Positions 18,059 through 32,771 of a stretch of DNA of 32,832 nt are shown here, piece after piece. The stretch is from Allokutzneria sp. NRRL B-24872 (GTDB lineage Bacteria > Actinomycetota > Actinomycetes > Mycobacteriales > Pseudonocardiaceae), in the NCBI RefSeq assembly GCF_002155965.1, contig NZ_MUMH01000135.1, positions 1 to 32,832 on the forward strand, read 5' to 3'. Under the pieces are notes generated by a model, which saw only the letters and a list, made by a program, of their open reading frames with translations, was not told where the DNA came from and made no database searches. Made by a program: the position numbers and the translations under genes. Numbering within the stretch: the first letter of the stretch is position 1; each line of letters starts with the position of its first letter.

Positions 18059-18087
18059 GCCCCGCACCCGGGATTCGGGTGCGGGGC
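18059..18087 (-). terminator. Terminator hairpin after rpsQ
   Basis: Perfect 12-bp stem 18059-18070 (GCCCCGCACCCG) with 18076-18087 around a 5-base loop, nine bases after the rpsQ stop. No U tract. It lies at the classical S10/spc boundary. Confidence 0.75.
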
Positions 18088-18096
18088 CTGGGGAAT

Positions 18097-18369
18097 CTAC
18101 TTGGCCTTCTCGAGGATCTCCATGAGGCGCCAGCGCTTGGTCGCCGACAGCGGCCGGGTCTCCATGAGGAGGACGCGGTCGCCGACGCCGGCGGTGTTCT
18201 CCTCGTCGTGCGCCTTCACCTTGGTGGTGGAGCGCAGGACCTTGGAGTAGCGCGGGTGCTTCTTGCGGTCCTCGAGCGAGACGACGATGGTCTTGTCCAT
18301 CTTGTCCGAGACCACGTAGCCCTCGCGGACCTTACGGTTGTTACGCACGGTGCTCTTCTCGTCGCTCAT
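18097..18369 (-). CDS. rpsQ: 30S ribosomal protein S17
   Basis: 90-aa primary 16S rRNA-binding protein with an OB fold: [20 protein letters not shown] and [20 protein letters not shown]. The ATG start overlaps the rpmC stop as ATGA. It ends the S10 group and is followed by a hairpin. Confidence 0.99.
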   Translation of the reverse strand: MSDEKSTVRNNRKVREGYVVSDKMDKTIVVSLEDRKKHPRYSKVLRSTTKVKAHDEENTAGVGDRVLLMETRPLSATKRWRLMEILEKAK

Positions 18370-18614
18370 GCCGCACCCTCATCCTGAGAGGTCCCGTCCG
18401 GGGAGACCGACAGGCCGAGCTCGCGCTCGCGCATGACGGTGTAGATCCGGGCGATGTCGTGGCGGATGGCGCGAAGCCGACGGTTGTTGTCGAGCTGGCC
18501 GGTAGCCATCTGGAAGCGGAGGTTGAACAGCTCCTCCTTGGCTTCCCTCAGACGCAGCACGAGCTCCTCGTCGGTGAGCTCACGCAGCTCGGAAGCGGTG
18601 GTCGCCGCTGCCAT
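18366..18614 (-). CDS. rpmC: 50S ribosomal protein L29
   Basis: 82-aa helical-hairpin protein at the tunnel exit, part of the nascent-chain factor docking site. Motif [20 protein letters not shown] and [13 protein letters not shown], then the helix [21 protein letters not shown]-terminal extension of about 15 residues ([14 protein letters not shown]) is poorly conserved. Start overlaps the rplP stop as TGATG; stop overlaps rpsQ by four bases. Confidence 0.98.
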   Translation of the reverse strand: MAAATTASELRELTDEELVLRLREAKEELFNLRFQMATGQLDNNRRLRAIRHDIARIYTVMRERELGLSVSPDGTSQDEGAA

Positions 18615-19033
18615 CAGAACTCACCACCCTCTCGCGTGACGATGCGGCACTTCATCGGAAGCTTGTGGATCGCGCGGCGCAGGGCCTCGCGAGCCGTGGC
18701 CTCGTTCGGGTAGTTCATCTCGAACATGACCCGACCGGGCTTGACGTTGGCCACCCAGTACTCGGGCGAACCCTTACCGGAACCCATGCGGGTCTCGGCA
18801 GGCTTCTTGGTGAGCGGGCGGTCCGGGAAGATGTTGATCCACACCTTGCCACCACGGCGGATGTGCCGGGTGATGGCGATACGCGCGGACTCGATCTGCC
18901 GGTTGGTGACGTAGGCCGGCTCCAGAGCCTGGATGCCGAACTCGCCGAAGACCACCTTGGTGCCACCCTTGGCAGCGCCCGAGCGACTCGGGTGGTGCTG
19001 CTTGCGGTGCTTGACCTTGCGTGGGATGAGCAC
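18614..19033 (-). CDS. rplP: 50S ribosomal protein L16
   Basis: 139-aa protein near the A site and central protuberance. Starts [19 protein letters not shown] with a GTG codon (19031-19033). Signature segments are [20 protein letters not shown] and [19 protein letters not shown]. It lies three bases after rpsC. Confidence 0.99.
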   Translation of the reverse strand: MLIPRKVKHRKQHHPSRSGAAKGGTKVVFGEFGIQALEPAYVTNRQIESARIAITRHIRRGGKVWINIFPDRPLTKKPAETRMGSGKGSPEYWVANVKPGRVMFEMNYPNEATAREALRRAIHKLPMKCRIVTREGGEF

Positions 19034-19036
19034 GTC

Positions 19037-19879
19037 TCAGCCCTCACTCTTCTCGGCCGCGCTGCCGTTGTTCACCGGCGCGGTCGACTCGGTCGCGGCG
19101 GACGCCTTGGCCTCGGCCGGAGCCTCGGCCGCGGCACGCCCGGCCTCGGTGCTCGTCGGCGTGGTGCCGGAAGCACCGGAGCGACGACGGGCCGGACGCT
19201 CACGACGCGGCGCGCGGGACTCGGGGGCGACGTTCTCGCTCGGCCTGCGGCCGCCGACGACGTCACCCTTGTAGATCCACACCTTCACGCCGATGCGGCC
19301 GAAGGTGGTGCGGGCCTCGAACAGGCCGTAGTCCACGTCCGCGCGCAGCGTGTGCAGCGGAACGCGACCCTCGCGGTAGAACTCCGAGCGGGACATCTCG
19401 GCGCCGCCGAGACGGCCCGAGCACTGCACCCGGATGCCCTTGACCTGCGGGGAACGCATGGAGGACTGAATCCCCTTGCGCATCGCACGACGGAAGGACA
19501 CGCGGTTGGACAGCTGCTCCGCGACGACCTGGGCGACGAGCTGGGCGTCGGCCTCGGGGTTCTTGACCTCGAGGATGTTCAGCTGGACCTGCTTCTTGGT
19601 CAGCTTCTCCAGCTCGGACCGGATGCGGTCGGCCTCCGCGCCGCGACGGCCGATGACGATGCCCGGCCGGGCGGTGTGGATGTCGACGCGAACCCGGTCA
19701 CGGGTCCGCTCGATCTCCACCTTGGCGATACCGGCACGCTCCATGCCCTTGGAGAGCAGGCGGCGGATCTTGACGTCCTCCGCCACGTACTCCGCGTACT
19801 GCTTGTCGGCATACCAGCGGGACTTCCAGTCAGTGGTGATCCCCAGCCGGAAGCCGTGCGGGTTGATTTTCTGACCCAC
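19037..19879 (-). CDS. rpsC: 30S ribosomal protein S3
   Basis: 280 aa. The KH domain has GRRG at 77-80 within [14 protein letters not shown], and the C-terminal S3 domain ends near residue 210 ([12 protein letters not shown]). About 70 further residues are an Arg- then Ala/Glu/Thr-rich tail without clear fold, making it longer than E. coli S3 (233 aa). The GTG start overlaps the rplV stop as TAGTG. S3 forms the mRNA entry and helicase site. Confidence 0.99.
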   Translation of the reverse strand: MGQKINPHGFRLGITTDWKSRWYADKQYAEYVAEDVKIRRLLSKGMERAGIAKVEIERTRDRVRVDIHTARPGIVIGRRGAEADRIRSELEKLTKKQVQLNILEVKNPEADAQLVAQVVAEQLSNRVSFRRAMRKGIQSSMRSPQVKGIRVQCSGRLGGAEMSRSEFYREGRVPLHTLRADVDYGLFEARTTFGRIGVKVWIYKGDVVGGRRPSENVAPESRAPRRERPARRRSGASGTTPTSTEAGRAAAEAPAEAKASAATESTAPVNNGSAAEKSEG

Positions 19880-20301
19880 TACCGGGCACTCCCCTTCGCG
19901 CTGGTCTTGCGGCCCGAGGCGGCCTTGACGGCCTTCGGACGCGACTCGACCTCGACGGTGATGTGGCTGGTGCGCTTCCGAATTCGGTACGCACGGCCCT
20001 GAGCCCGCGGACGGATCCGCTTGGCCGTCGGGCCCTCGTCCACGTACACCGTGCTCACCCAGAGGGTGTCAGGGTCGAGGTCGAGGTTGTTCTCGGCGTT
20101 GGCCATGGCACTGGCAAGCACCTTCGACACCGGACCGCTGGCGGCCTGCGGCGCGAACTGGAGCACTGCCAGGGCCTCCTGGGCGTTACGGCCCCTGATC
20201 AGCTCGACCACACGCCGGACCTTCATCGGCGACATGTGGACGTAGCGGGCCCGCGCCACGGCGCGCGGGAATTCCTCCGCGCTAGCGGCATCGTTACCCA
20301 T
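19879..20301 (-). CDS. rplV: 50S ribosomal protein L22
   Basis: 140-aa exit-tunnel protein. Contains [21 protein letters not shown] and the tunnel beta-hairpin region ending [21 protein letters not shown]-terminal residues [11 protein letters not shown] and a Lys/Ser-rich C-terminal tail make it longer than E. coli L22 (110 aa). ATG start, 35 bases after rpsS. Confidence 0.99.
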   Translation of the reverse strand: MGNDAASAEEFPRAVARARYVHMSPMKVRRVVELIRGRNAQEALAVLQFAPQAASGPVSKVLASAMANAENNLDLDPDTLWVSTVYVDEGPTAKRIRPRAQGRAYRIRKRTSHITVEVESRPKAVKAASGRKTSAKGSAR

Positions 20302-20336
20302 TGCTGCTACCCCTTGCTCTGCGTTCGGTCACTGGC

Positions 20337-20618
20337 CTAGCGGCGACGCGACTTGCGGTCGTCCTTGATGTGGCCCTTGAAGGTGCGCGTCGGGGCGAAC
20401 TCGCCCAACTTGTGCCCCACCATGGCCTCGGAGACGAACACCGGAACGTGCTTGCGGCCGTCGTGCACCGCGATGGTGTGCCCCAACATGTCTGGAATGA
20501 TCGTCGAACGACGGGACCAGGTCTTGATCACCGTCTTCTTGCTCGCCTCGTTGAGCGCGTCCACCTTCTTGAGCAGGTGGTCGTCAACGAAGGGGCCCTT
20601 CTTCAGGCTGCGTGGCAT
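20337..20618 (-). CDS. rpsS: 30S ribosomal protein S19
   Basis: 93-aa head protein: [19 protein letters not shown] and the signature [43 protein letters not shown] start 18 bases after the rplB stop. Confidence 0.99.
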   Translation of the reverse strand: MPRSLKKGPFVDDHLLKKVDALNEASKKTVIKTWSRRSTIIPDMLGHTIAVHDGRKHVPVFVSEAMVGHKLGEFAPTRTFKGHIKDDRKSRRR

Positions 20619-20636
20619 CCTTCACTCCCTCCCTGC

Positions 20637-21470
20637 TCAGCGCTTCTTACCGGTGCGACGACGCCGGACGATGAGCTTGTCGCTGGGCTTGCTCCGACGG
20701 GTACGCCCCTCGGGCTTACCGGCGGGGTTGACCGGGTGGCGACCACCGGAGGTCTTACCCTCACCACCACCGTGCGGGTGGTCGACGGGGTTCATGGCGA
20801 CACCACGGACGGTCGGGCGCTTGCCCTTCCACCTCATGCGGCCGGCCTTGCCCCAGTTGATGTTGGCGTGCTCGGAGTTTCCGACCTCGCCAATGGTCGC
20901 GCGGCAGCGCACGTCGACGTTGCGGATCTCGCCCGACGGCAGCCGGAGCTGCGCGTAGGGACCGTCCTTGGCGACCAGCTGAACGCTGGCGCCCGCCGAA
21001 CGCGCCATCTTCGCGCCGCCGCCGGGGCGGAGCTCGATGGCGTGCACCACGGTGCCGACCGGGATGTTGCGCAGCGGCAGGTTGTTGCCCGGCTTGATGT
21101 CGGCCTTGGGGCCGTTCTCCACCATGTCGCCCTGGCGAAGCTTGCCCGGCGCCACGATGTAGCGCTTCTCGCCGTCGACGTAGTGCAGCAGGGCGATGCG
21201 GGCGGTGCGGTTGGGGTCGTACTCGATGTGAGCGACCTTGGCCGGGATGCCGTCCTTGTCGAATCGACGGAAGTCGATCAGACGGTAGGCACGCTTGTGG
21301 CCACCACCCTTGTGCCGCGTAGTGATCTTGCCCGACGCGTTGCGGCCACCAGTGCCGTGCAGCGGGCGGATCAGCGACTTCTCCGGCGTCGACCGAGTGA
21401 TCTCGGCGAAGTCGGACACGCTGGAGCCTCGACGGCCAGGCGTCGTCGGCTTGTACTTGCGAATGCCCAT
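20637..21470 (-). CDS. rplB: 50S ribosomal protein L2
   Basis: 277-aa protein next to the peptidyl transferase centre. Begins [40 protein letters not shown] and the conserved loop [20 protein letters not shown] are intact, including the histidine studied in E. coli peptidyl transfer (His229 there). ATG start, 21 bases after rplW. Confidence 0.99.
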   Translation of the reverse strand: MGIRKYKPTTPGRRGSSVSDFAEITRSTPEKSLIRPLHGTGGRNASGKITTRHKGGGHKRAYRLIDFRRFDKDGIPAKVAHIEYDPNRTARIALLHYVDGEKRYIVAPGKLRQGDMVENGPKADIKPGNNLPLRNIPVGTVVHAIELRPGGGAKMARSAGASVQLVAKDGPYAQLRLPSGEIRNVDVRCRATIGEVGNSEHANINWGKAGRMRWKGKRPTVRGVAMNPVDHPHGGGEGKTSGGRHPVNPAGKPEGRTRRSKPSDKLIVRRRRTGKKR

Positions 21471-21491
21471 CTCGTCAGCAGTCCTCGTTCA

Positions 21492-21791
21492 TCAGGCGGC
21501 CGGGCCGCCGAAGATCTCGATCGGCTTGCTCTCGGCGGACAGCGTCACGATGGCGCGCTTGGTGTCCTTGCGCTTGCCAAAACCGGTGCGGGTCCGCTTG
21601 CGCTTTCCCTGGCGGTTCAACGTGTTGACGCTGACGACCTTGACGCCGAAGACCTTCTCGACCGCGATCTTGATCTCGGTCTTGTTGGCGTCCGGACGCA
21701 CCAAGAACGTGTACTTGTTCTCCTCGAGCAGTCCGTAGGACTTCTCGGAGATCACCGGTGCGACGAGGATGTCGCGCGGGTCGGGGATCAC
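21492..21791 (-). CDS. rplW: 50S ribosomal protein L23
   Basis: 99-aa protein at the tunnel exit, the trigger factor and SRP docking site. Begins [20 protein letters not shown] from a GTG that overlaps the rplD stop as [24 protein letters not shown] is the usual central segment. Confidence 0.99.
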   Translation of the reverse strand: MIPDPRDILVAPVISEKSYGLLEENKYTFLVRPDANKTEIKIAVEKVFGVKVVSVNTLNRQGKRKRTRTGFGKRKDTKRAIVTLSAESKPIEIFGGPAA

Positions 21792-22474
21792 TTCGCGACC
21801 TCCTCGAGCTCACTGGAGCGCGCGACCGCCGTTGCCGACTTGCCCTTGATCGGGCCGGCGACGAAGACGTCGAACGCGTCCTTGGTGAACAGCACGTCGT
21901 CGTTGACCAGCACGTCGTAGGTGTTGAGCTGGTCGGGCGCGATGGCGTGCACGTTGGGCAGGTTGCGCAGGCTCAGCCAGGCGGCGTCATCGCCACGCCC
22001 GACCACGACAAGGATCTTCTTGGAGGTGCTGGCCAGGGCCAGGACCTTCTTCGCGTCCTTGGTGGAGGGGGCGTCGGCGGCGACGATGCCGGTGAACACG
22101 TGCACCTTGTCGTTGCGGGCCCGGTCGGAGAGGGCACCGCGCAGGGCGGCGGCCTTCATCTTCTTGGGGGTCCGCTGGTCGTAGTCACGCGGCTGCGGGC
22201 CGTGCGAGGCACCACCACCGGAGAAGTGCGGCGCGCGGGTCGAGCCCTGACGGGCGCGGCCGGTGCCCTTCTGCCGGTACGGCTTCTTGCCACCACCGGA
22301 GACATCGCCCCGGGTCTTGGTGGCGTGGGTGCCCTGACGGGCCGCGGCCTGCTGAGCGACGACGACCTGGTGCATCAGCGCGATGTTCGCCTGCACGTCG
22401 AAGATCTCAGCGGGGAGCTCGACGGTGCCGTCGGTCTTGCCGTCCGGGGTACGGACGTCGAGGGTCTTGCTCAT
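21788..22474 (-). CDS. rplD: 50S ribosomal protein L4
   Basis: 228 aa from the ATG at 22474, which overlaps the rplC stop as TGATG; an in-frame GTG at 22477 would add one residue. The tunnel loop is visible as [19 protein letters not shown]. In E. coli L4 represses the S10 operon through its leader; this cluster has its own long rpsJ leader, but a shared mechanism is not shown. Confidence 0.98.
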   Translation of the reverse strand: MSKTLDVRTPDGKTDGTVELPAEIFDVQANIALMHQVVVAQQAAARQGTHATKTRGDVSGGGKKPYRQKGTGRARQGSTRAPHFSGGGASHGPQPRDYDQRTPKKMKAAALRGALSDRARNDKVHVFTGIVAADAPSTKDAKKVLALASTSKKILVVVGRGDDAAWLSLRNLPNVHAIAPDQLNTYDVLVNDDVLFTKDAFDVFVAGPIKGKSATAVARSSELEEVAK

Positions 22475-23124
22475 CACGCACCACCCTTCGCGGCGCTCTT
22501 GACGAACACCAGGCCGCCCTTGGGACCGGGAACGGCGCCCTTGATGAGCAGCAGCCCGGCTTCGGAGTCGACCTTGTGCACGGTCACGTTCTGGGTGGTC
22601 ACCCGCACGTGGCCCATCCGGCCGGCCATGCGGACGCCCTTGAACACGCGGCCCGGGGTGGCGCAGCCACCGATCGAGCCGGGCGAGCGGTGCACCTTCT
22701 CGGCACCGTGGCTCGCGCCGAGGCCCGAGAAGCCGTGCCGCTTCATGACGCCCGCGAAGCCCTTGCCCTTGCTGGTGCCGACCACGTCGACGACCGCGCC
22801 GGTCTCGAAGACCTCGGCGGTCAGCTCCTGGCCGACCTCGTAGGTGTCGGCGTCGGCCGTGCGCAGCTCCACCAGGTGGCGGCGCGGGGTCACGCCCGCC
22901 TTGGTGAAGTGGCCGCCACGGGGCTTGTTGACCTTGCGGGGGTCAATAGCGCCGAAGGCGAGCTGCACGGCCTTGTAGCCGTCTTTCTCATCGGTGCGGA
23001 CCTGGGTAACCATGCACGGCCCGGCCTTCACGACGGTCACCGGGACAACCCGGTTGTTCTCGTCGAAGACCTGGGTCATACCGAGCTTGGTGCCCAGGAT
23101 CCCCTTAACCTGCTTGTCAGACAT
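22474..23124 (-). CDS. rplC: 50S ribosomal protein L3
   Basis: 216-aa early-assembly protein. Starts [20 protein letters not shown]; the loop reaching toward the peptidyl transferase centre includes [20 protein letters not shown] and [22 protein letters not shown] start 29 bases after rpsJ. Confidence 0.99.
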   Translation of the reverse strand: MSDKQVKGILGTKLGMTQVFDENNRVVPVTVVKAGPCMVTQVRTDEKDGYKAVQLAFGAIDPRKVNKPRGGHFTKAGVTPRRHLVELRTADADTYEVGQELTAEVFETGAVVDVVGTSKGKGFAGVMKRHGFSGLGASHGAEKVHRSPGSIGGCATPGRVFKGVRMAGRMGHVRVTTQNVTVHKVDSEAGLLLIKGAVPGPKGGLVFVKSAAKGGA

Positions 23125-23153
23125 GGGTCTCGTTACTCTCCGCCGCGCCTAGC

Positions 23154-23459
23154 TCACTGAATGTTGACGTCGACGCTGGCCGGCAGGTCGATGCGCATGA
23201 GCGCGTCCACCGTCTTCGGCGTGGGGTCGAGGATGTCGATCAGACGCTTGTGCGTACGCATCTCGAAGTGCTCGCGCGAGTCCTTGTACTTGTGCGGCGA
23301 TCGGATGACGCAGTAAACGTTCTTCTCAGTGGGCAGCGGCACCGGCCCGACAACCCGAGCGCCGGTGCGCGTCACGGTCTCGACGATCTTGCGCGCGGAC
23401 GCGTCGATCGCCTCGTGGTCGTAGGCCTTGAGCCGAATGCGGATCTTTTGTCCCGCCAT
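23154..23459 (-). CDS. rpsJ: 30S ribosomal protein S10
   Basis: 101 aa, [20 protein letters not shown] and onward, ending [11 protein letters not shown]; the signature [20 protein letters not shown] is intact. Also the NusE transcription factor. The frame is open to 23531 with an ATG, but that 24-residue addition has no family match and the ATG at 23459 has GAGGAA upstream. First gene of the S10 group, with a long leader. Confidence 0.99.
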   Translation of the reverse strand: MAGQKIRIRLKAYDHEAIDASARKIVETVTRTGARVVGPVPLPTEKNVYCVIRSPHKYKDSREHFEMRTHKRLIDILDPTPKTVDALMRIDLPASVDVNIQ

Positions 23460-23650
23460 GATGGCTTGCCGTTCCTCGTCTTCTCGTACCGCTGCTGCGG
23501 GTTCCTCGTTGCCCATCTGCCCTGGACTCATCTCGCCCGGGAGGCATCAGGCCGCGGGTGGCGCCCCTGTTCAGGTGTCACGGTGCCCGGTCCACGCGGT
23601 CGGGCGTGTTGCGCCCGTGAGCATGGATCGGCCCCACTGACAACGTCTGT

Positions 23651-23680
23651 GGGGGTGGCCCTTCGGCCTTAGCGCCCCCC
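23651..23680 (-). promoter_or_regulatory. Two-part leader hairpin upstream of rpsJ
   Basis: GGGGG (23651-23655) faces CCCCC (23675-23679) as outer stem and GGCC (23657-23660) faces GGCC (23665-23668) as inner stem with loop CTTC, separated by an unpaired internal stretch on one side. It lies about 190 bases before rpsJ. A role as attenuator or regulatory protein binding site is inference. Confidence 0.35.
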
Positions 23681-23776
23681 GCTCCTCGTCGTACCAGGAG
23701 AACCAGGGCGCTAGGCGCTCGTGCGGAGGCGGCCGGATCGCAGATGTCCCCGACCGCCTCGCCGAGCAACCCAAAC

Positions 23777-23806
23777 AGGATGCCACACGCGGACGTGGGC
23801 TTCCAA
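23777..23806 (-). promoter_or_regulatory. Candidate S10 operon promoter
   Basis: TTGGAA (23801-23806) and CATCCT (23777-23782) on the minus strand with an 18-base spacer, just downstream of the tuf terminator. The -35 matches four of six consensus bases, the -10 only three. It would give a leader of about 310 bases before rpsJ. Confidence 0.35.
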
Positions 23807-23833
23807 ATCGGGGCAGGCGTTCTGGCGAACGCC

Positions 23834-23862
23834 GTGGGGGAGGTCACTGGGACCTCCCCCAC
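23834..23862 (-). terminator. Terminator hairpin after tuf
   Basis: Perfect 12-bp stem 23834-23845 (GTGGGGGAGGTC) with 23851-23862 around a 5-base loop, six bases after the tuf stop. No U tract. It separates the str and S10 transcripts. Confidence 0.8.
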
Positions 23863-23868
23863 CGGGTA

Positions 23869-25062
23869 CTACTTGATGACCTTGGTGACCTGGCCGGCAC
23901 CGACGGTCCGACCACCCTCGCGGATGGCGAACTTCAGGCCCTCCTCCATGGCGATCGGCTGGATCAGCTGAACCGACATGACGGTGTTGTCGCCGGGCAT
24001 GACCATCTCGGTGCCCTCGGGGAGGGTCACGACGCCGGTCACGTCAGTCGTCCGGAAGTAGAACTGCGGACGGTAGTTGTTGAAGAACGGCGTGTGACGG
24101 CCACCCTCGTCCTTGGACAGGATGTACGCCTGGCCCTCGAACTCGGTGTGCGGGGTGACGCTGCCCGGCTTGCACAGCACCATGCCGCGCTCGACGTCCT
24201 CGCGCTTGATGCCGCGGACCAGCAGGCCCACGTTGTCGCCCGCCTGGCCCTGGTCGAGCAGCTTGCGGAACATCTCGACGCCGGTGACGGTGGTCTTCAT
24301 CGACTTCTCGCGGATGCCGATGATCTCGACCTCCTCGTTGACGTTGACGACGCCACGCTCGATGCGGCCGGTGACGACCGTGCCACGACCGGTGATCGTG
24401 AAGACGTCCTCAACGGGCATGAGGAAGGTCTTCTCGACGTCGCGAACCGGCTCGGGGATGTTCTCGTCCACGGCCGCCATGAGCTCGAGCAGCTTGCCGC
24501 CCCACTCCTTGTCGCCCTCGAGCGCCTTCAGCGCCGAGACGCGCACGACGGGGAGGTCGTCGCCCGGGTACTCCTGCGAGGACAGCAGCTCGCGGACCTC
24601 GAGCTCGACGAGCTCCAGGATCTCCTCGTCGTCCACCATGTCGGACTTGTTCAGCGCCACCACGATGTAGGGCACGCCGACCTGGCGGGCGAGCAGCACG
24701 TGCTCACGGGTCTGCGGCATCGGACCGTCGGTCGCCGCGACCACCAGGATCGCGCCGTCCATCTGCGCGGCACCGGTGATCATGTTCTTGATGTAGTCGG
24801 CGTGACCGGGGCAGTCAACGTGCGCGTAGTGACGGTTCTCCGTCTGGTACTCGATGTGGGCGATCGAGATGGTGATACCGCGGGCCTTCTCCTCCGGCGC
24901 CTTGTCGATCTCGTCGAACGGCGTGAAGGGGTTCAGGTCCGGGAACGCGTCGTGCAGAACCTTGGAAATCGCCGCGGTCAGCGTCGTCTTTCCGTGGTCG
25001 ATGTGACCGATGGTTCCGATGTTGACGTGCGGCTTGGTCCGCTCGAACTTCGCCTTCGCCAC
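23869..25062 (-). CDS. tuf: Elongation factor Tu
   Basis: 397-aa GTPase delivering aminoacyl-tRNA to the ribosome. G1 GHIDHGKT (19-26), G3 DCPGH (83-87, His87 is the catalytic histidine), G4 NKSD (138-141), G5 SALKALEG. All three domains are complete, ending [10 protein letters not shown]. The GTG start has AGGAGG (25071-25076). The usual kirromycin-site residues (Leu and Gln in LLARQVG, Ala in FAIREGG) are the common ones, so no target-based resistance is evident. A 119-base spacer with a palindrome and a hairpin separates it from fusA. Confidence 0.99.
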   Translation of the reverse strand: MAKAKFERTKPHVNIGTIGHIDHGKTTLTAAISKVLHDAFPDLNPFTPFDEIDKAPEEKARGITISIAHIEYQTENRHYAHVDCPGHADYIKNMITGAAQMDGAILVVAATDGPMPQTREHVLLARQVGVPYIVVALNKSDMVDDEEILELVELEVRELLSSQEYPGDDLPVVRVSALKALEGDKEWGGKLLELMAAVDENIPEPVRDVEKTFLMPVEDVFTITGRGTVVTGRIERGVVNVNEEVEIIGIREKSMKTTVTGVEMFRKLLDQGQAGDNVGLLVRGIKREDVERGMVLCKPGSVTPHTEFEGQAYILSKDEGGRHTPFFNNYRPQFYFRTTDVTGVVTLPEGTEMVMPGDNTVMSVQLIQPIAMEEGLKFAIREGGRTVGAGQVTKVIK

Positions 25063-25096
25063 TGGATTGTCCTCCTGGACTTAGTTCTTGAGTGTT

Positions 25097-25112
25097 CGCC
25101 GATCGATCGGCG
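25097..25112. repeat. 16-base perfect palindrome upstream of tuf
   Basis: CGCCGATCGATCGGCG is fully self-complementary and lies 35-50 bases before the tuf GTG. A second, shorter palindrome CCCTGTCAGGG (25114-25124) adjoins it. Possible operator or RNA-processing element; no known regulator site is recognised. Confidence 0.6.
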
Positions 25113-25133
25113 TCCCTGTCAGGGTCGGTGCGC

Positions 25134-25155
25134 CGCGGGGACCGGAGCCCCCGCG
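25134..25155 (-). terminator. Hairpin between fusA and tuf
   Basis: CGCGGGG (25134-25140) pairs with CCCCGCG (25149-25155) around an 8-base loop, 27 bases after the fusA stop. Moderate strength, no U tract. It could attenuate read-through into tuf. Confidence 0.45.
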
Positions 25156-25181
25156 CGCGCCGAATGTGCGTTGCTCGGGGC

Positions 25182-27281
<2,100 letters not shown>

Positions 27282-27419
27282 GGGTCTCGTCCTCGTTTCG
27301 TCTTTGCTTAAGCGCGGTGGGGCGGGCGTACATGTGAACTGAAAGGGTCCTGCAGGCAGGCCGCGCGGTGATTTCGCTCGACCTGCGAGCAGGCACCTGT
27401 CAGCCCGGCGCCCGGAGGC

Positions 27420-27890
27420 TCACCAGCGGTAGTGCGCGAAGGCCTTGTTGGACTCGGCCATCTTGTGCGTGTCCTCGCGGCGCTTGACGCTCGCGCCGAG
27501 GCCGTTGCTCGCGTCGAGCAGCTCGTTGGCCAGGCGGTCGATCATGGTCTTCTCGCGGCGGGCGCGGGAGTAGCTGACCAGCCAGCGCAGCGCCAGCGTG
27601 GTGGAGCGACCGGCCTTGACCTCGATCGGCACCTGGTAGGTGGCGCCACCGACGCGACGGCTCTTGACCTCGATGGTCGGCTTCACGTTGTCGAGCGCGC
27701 GCTTCAGCGTGACGACCGGGTCCGCCTGGTTCTTCTCCCGGCAGTTCTCCAGGGCGCCGTAGACGATGCGCTCGGCGATGGACCGCTTGCCGTCCACCAG
27801 CACCTTGTTCACCAGCTGGGTGACCAGCGGCGACTGGTACACGGGGTCGGCGATGAGCGGCCGCTTCGGGGCGGGGCCCTTGCGAGGCAT
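27420..27890 (-). CDS. rpsG: 30S ribosomal protein S7
   Basis: 156-aa head-assembly protein: [36 protein letters not shown] and [16 protein letters not shown], ending KAFAHYRW. The ATG overlaps the rpsL stop as TAATG, so the two are translationally coupled. In E. coli S7 is the str-operon repressor. Confidence 0.99.
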   Translation of the reverse strand: MPRKGPAPKRPLIADPVYQSPLVTQLVNKVLVDGKRSIAERIVYGALENCREKNQADPVVTLKRALDNVKPTIEVKSRRVGGATYQVPIEVKAGRSTTLALRWLVSYSRARREKTMIDRLANELLDASNGLGASVKRREDTHKMAESNKAFAHYRW

Positions 27891-28264
27891 TAGCTCTTCT
27901 CCTTCTTGGCGCCGTAGCGGCTGCGAGCCTGCTTACGGTTCTTGACGCCCTGGGTGTCCAGAGACCCACGGATGATCTTGTAGCGCACGCCCGGGAGGTC
28001 CTTCACACGACCGCCGCGCACGAGCACCATCGAGTGCTCCTGGAGGTTGTGGCCCTCACCCGGGATGTATGCGGTGACCTCGATGCCGCTGGTCAGCTTC
28101 ACGCGAGCGACCTTGCGGAGCGCGGAGTTCGGCTTCTTGGGCGTGGTGGTGTAAACGCGGGTGCACACACCGCGCCGCTGCGGACACGCCTTGAGCGCCG
28201 CGGTCTTGGTCTTGGTGACCTTGTCCTGGCGGCCCTTGCGGACCAGCTGCTGGATCGTGGGCAT
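27890..28264 (-). CDS. rpsL: 30S ribosomal protein S12
   Basis: 124-aa decoding-centre protein starting [20 protein letters not shown]. Lys43 ([12 protein letters not shown]) and Lys88 ([12 protein letters not shown]), the classic streptomycin-resistance positions, are both wild type, so a streptomycin-sensitive S12 is expected. The frame is open to 28321, but the ATG at 28264 is the family start. First gene of the str operon, with a leader of about 240 bases from the promoter at 28515-28544. Confidence 0.99.
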   Translation of the reverse strand: MPTIQQLVRKGRQDKVTKTKTAALKACPQRRGVCTRVYTTTPKKPNSALRKVARVKLTSGIEVTAYIPGEGHNLQEHSMVLVRGGRVKDLPGVRYKIIRGSLDTQGVKNRKQARSRYGAKKEKS

Positions 28265-28485
28265 GGACCGTCTTTCTGTAGCGTTCGCGTCTTCGGGCAC
28301 CCAGCCGGGCGCCGCAGGCACTGTGTACTTGGGTTCCTCCGTACCCCGAGGTCGGGCGTGTCGCCCGCTCGTGGGTCCTCCTGGCGACCACGAAAATCCA
28401 TGGAGCGCCCATCAGAGATGAGAAGGAGTTCCGTGCTCTCGCCCCGGGTCCGGTGCACAGCACCTGCCCAGAGGCAGACGGAGCG

Positions 28486-28504
28486 GCCCGACGCTAAGTC
28501 GGGC
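28486..28504 (-). promoter_or_regulatory. Hairpin at the start of the rpsL leader
   Basis: GCCCGAC (28486-28492) and GTCGGGC (28498-28504) form a 7-bp stem with a 5-base loop, within a few bases of the expected transcription start. Two more small stems follow in the transcript (CTGCC with GGCAG near 28466-28479, GGTGC with GCACC near 28452-28464). A 5'-terminal stem could stabilise the mRNA or bind a regulator. Confidence 0.4.
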
Positions 28505-28514
28505 ACGAGCAGCA

Positions 28515-28544
28515 AAGATACCTTCGCGTGCTCGCCCGGGTCAA
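28515..28544 (-). promoter_or_regulatory. str operon (rpsL) promoter
   Basis: TTGACC (28539-28544) and TATCTT (28515-28520) on the minus strand with an 18-base spacer. Both hexamers are close to the vegetative sigma consensus, and this is the best promoter match in the window. The expected start is near 28508, upstream of rpsL by about 240 bases. Confidence 0.75.
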
Positions 28545-28804
28545 AACGGGGGCCTGTTATCCACGCGACGCAGCCGGTCAGGCGTGCCGAACCAGCGTTG
28601 ACGCCGCTCCGAACAGGGTATCGCGCCAGGTCCGGGCCCCGCGGGCGGGGGTACCCCAACGCGGGGGTGTGACGAGGATGACGTCCCGCCCCACCCCGTC
28701 CCGCCAGCGCGAACCCGGCTTCGCGACAGGGACCGCGAGGCGCCCGGCACGCAGCGCGAGCGCCCCGCACTCCCCCGCGCCGGGTACCCCGCACCGGAAG
28801 ACGG

Positions 28805-28840
28805 GAGAAGCCCCCGGCACCGAGGTGCCAGGGGCTTCTC
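28805..28840 (-). terminator. Terminator hairpin after rpoC
   Basis: GAGAAGCCCCCGGCAC (28805-28820) pairs with the complementary 28825-28840 over about 16 positions with one G-U step and a 4-base loop. It begins 19 bases after the rpoC stop. It ends the rpoBC transcript. Confidence 0.85.
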
Positions 28841-28859
28841 TTCGTCACTGACCAGAGCT

Positions 28860-32771
<3,912 letters not shown>

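Larger units (their letters stand above)
23460..23868 (-). other. 409-base tuf-rpsJ gap, S10 leader region
   Basis: No gene is supported. In transcription order it holds the tuf terminator (23834-23862), a candidate promoter (23777-23806), about 100 bases with repeated GCGCTA-type blocks near 23705-23720, a two-part hairpin (23651-23680), further short stems (GGGCG and CGCCC near 23602-23616) and the rpsJ ribosome binding site. Confidence 0.65.
28265..28859 (-). other. 595-base rpoC-rpsL gap
   Basis: No gene is supported; the open frames through it overlap on several frames and lack family signatures. In transcription order it holds the rpoC terminator (28805-28840), about 260 GC-rich bases (28545-28804) with only short stems such as ACCCC and GGGGT at 28653-28668, the str promoter (28515-28544), and a leader of about 240 bases with successive small hairpins. 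Confidence 0.7.

Noticed and set aside
23460-23531. In-frame N-terminal extension of S10
   Set aside because: The added 24 residues are absent from the S10 family, and the ATG at 23459 has its own ribosome binding site. Treated as leader.
27890-28264. Self-resistance changes in S12 (and EF-Tu), as in antibiotic producers
   Set aside because: Lys43 and Lys88 of S12 and the usual kirromycin-site residues of EF-Tu are the common ones.
28099-28401. Possible leader ORF starting at ATG 28401 before rpsL
   Set aside because: It runs out of frame far into rpsL, has no good ribosome binding site, and its product has no features.
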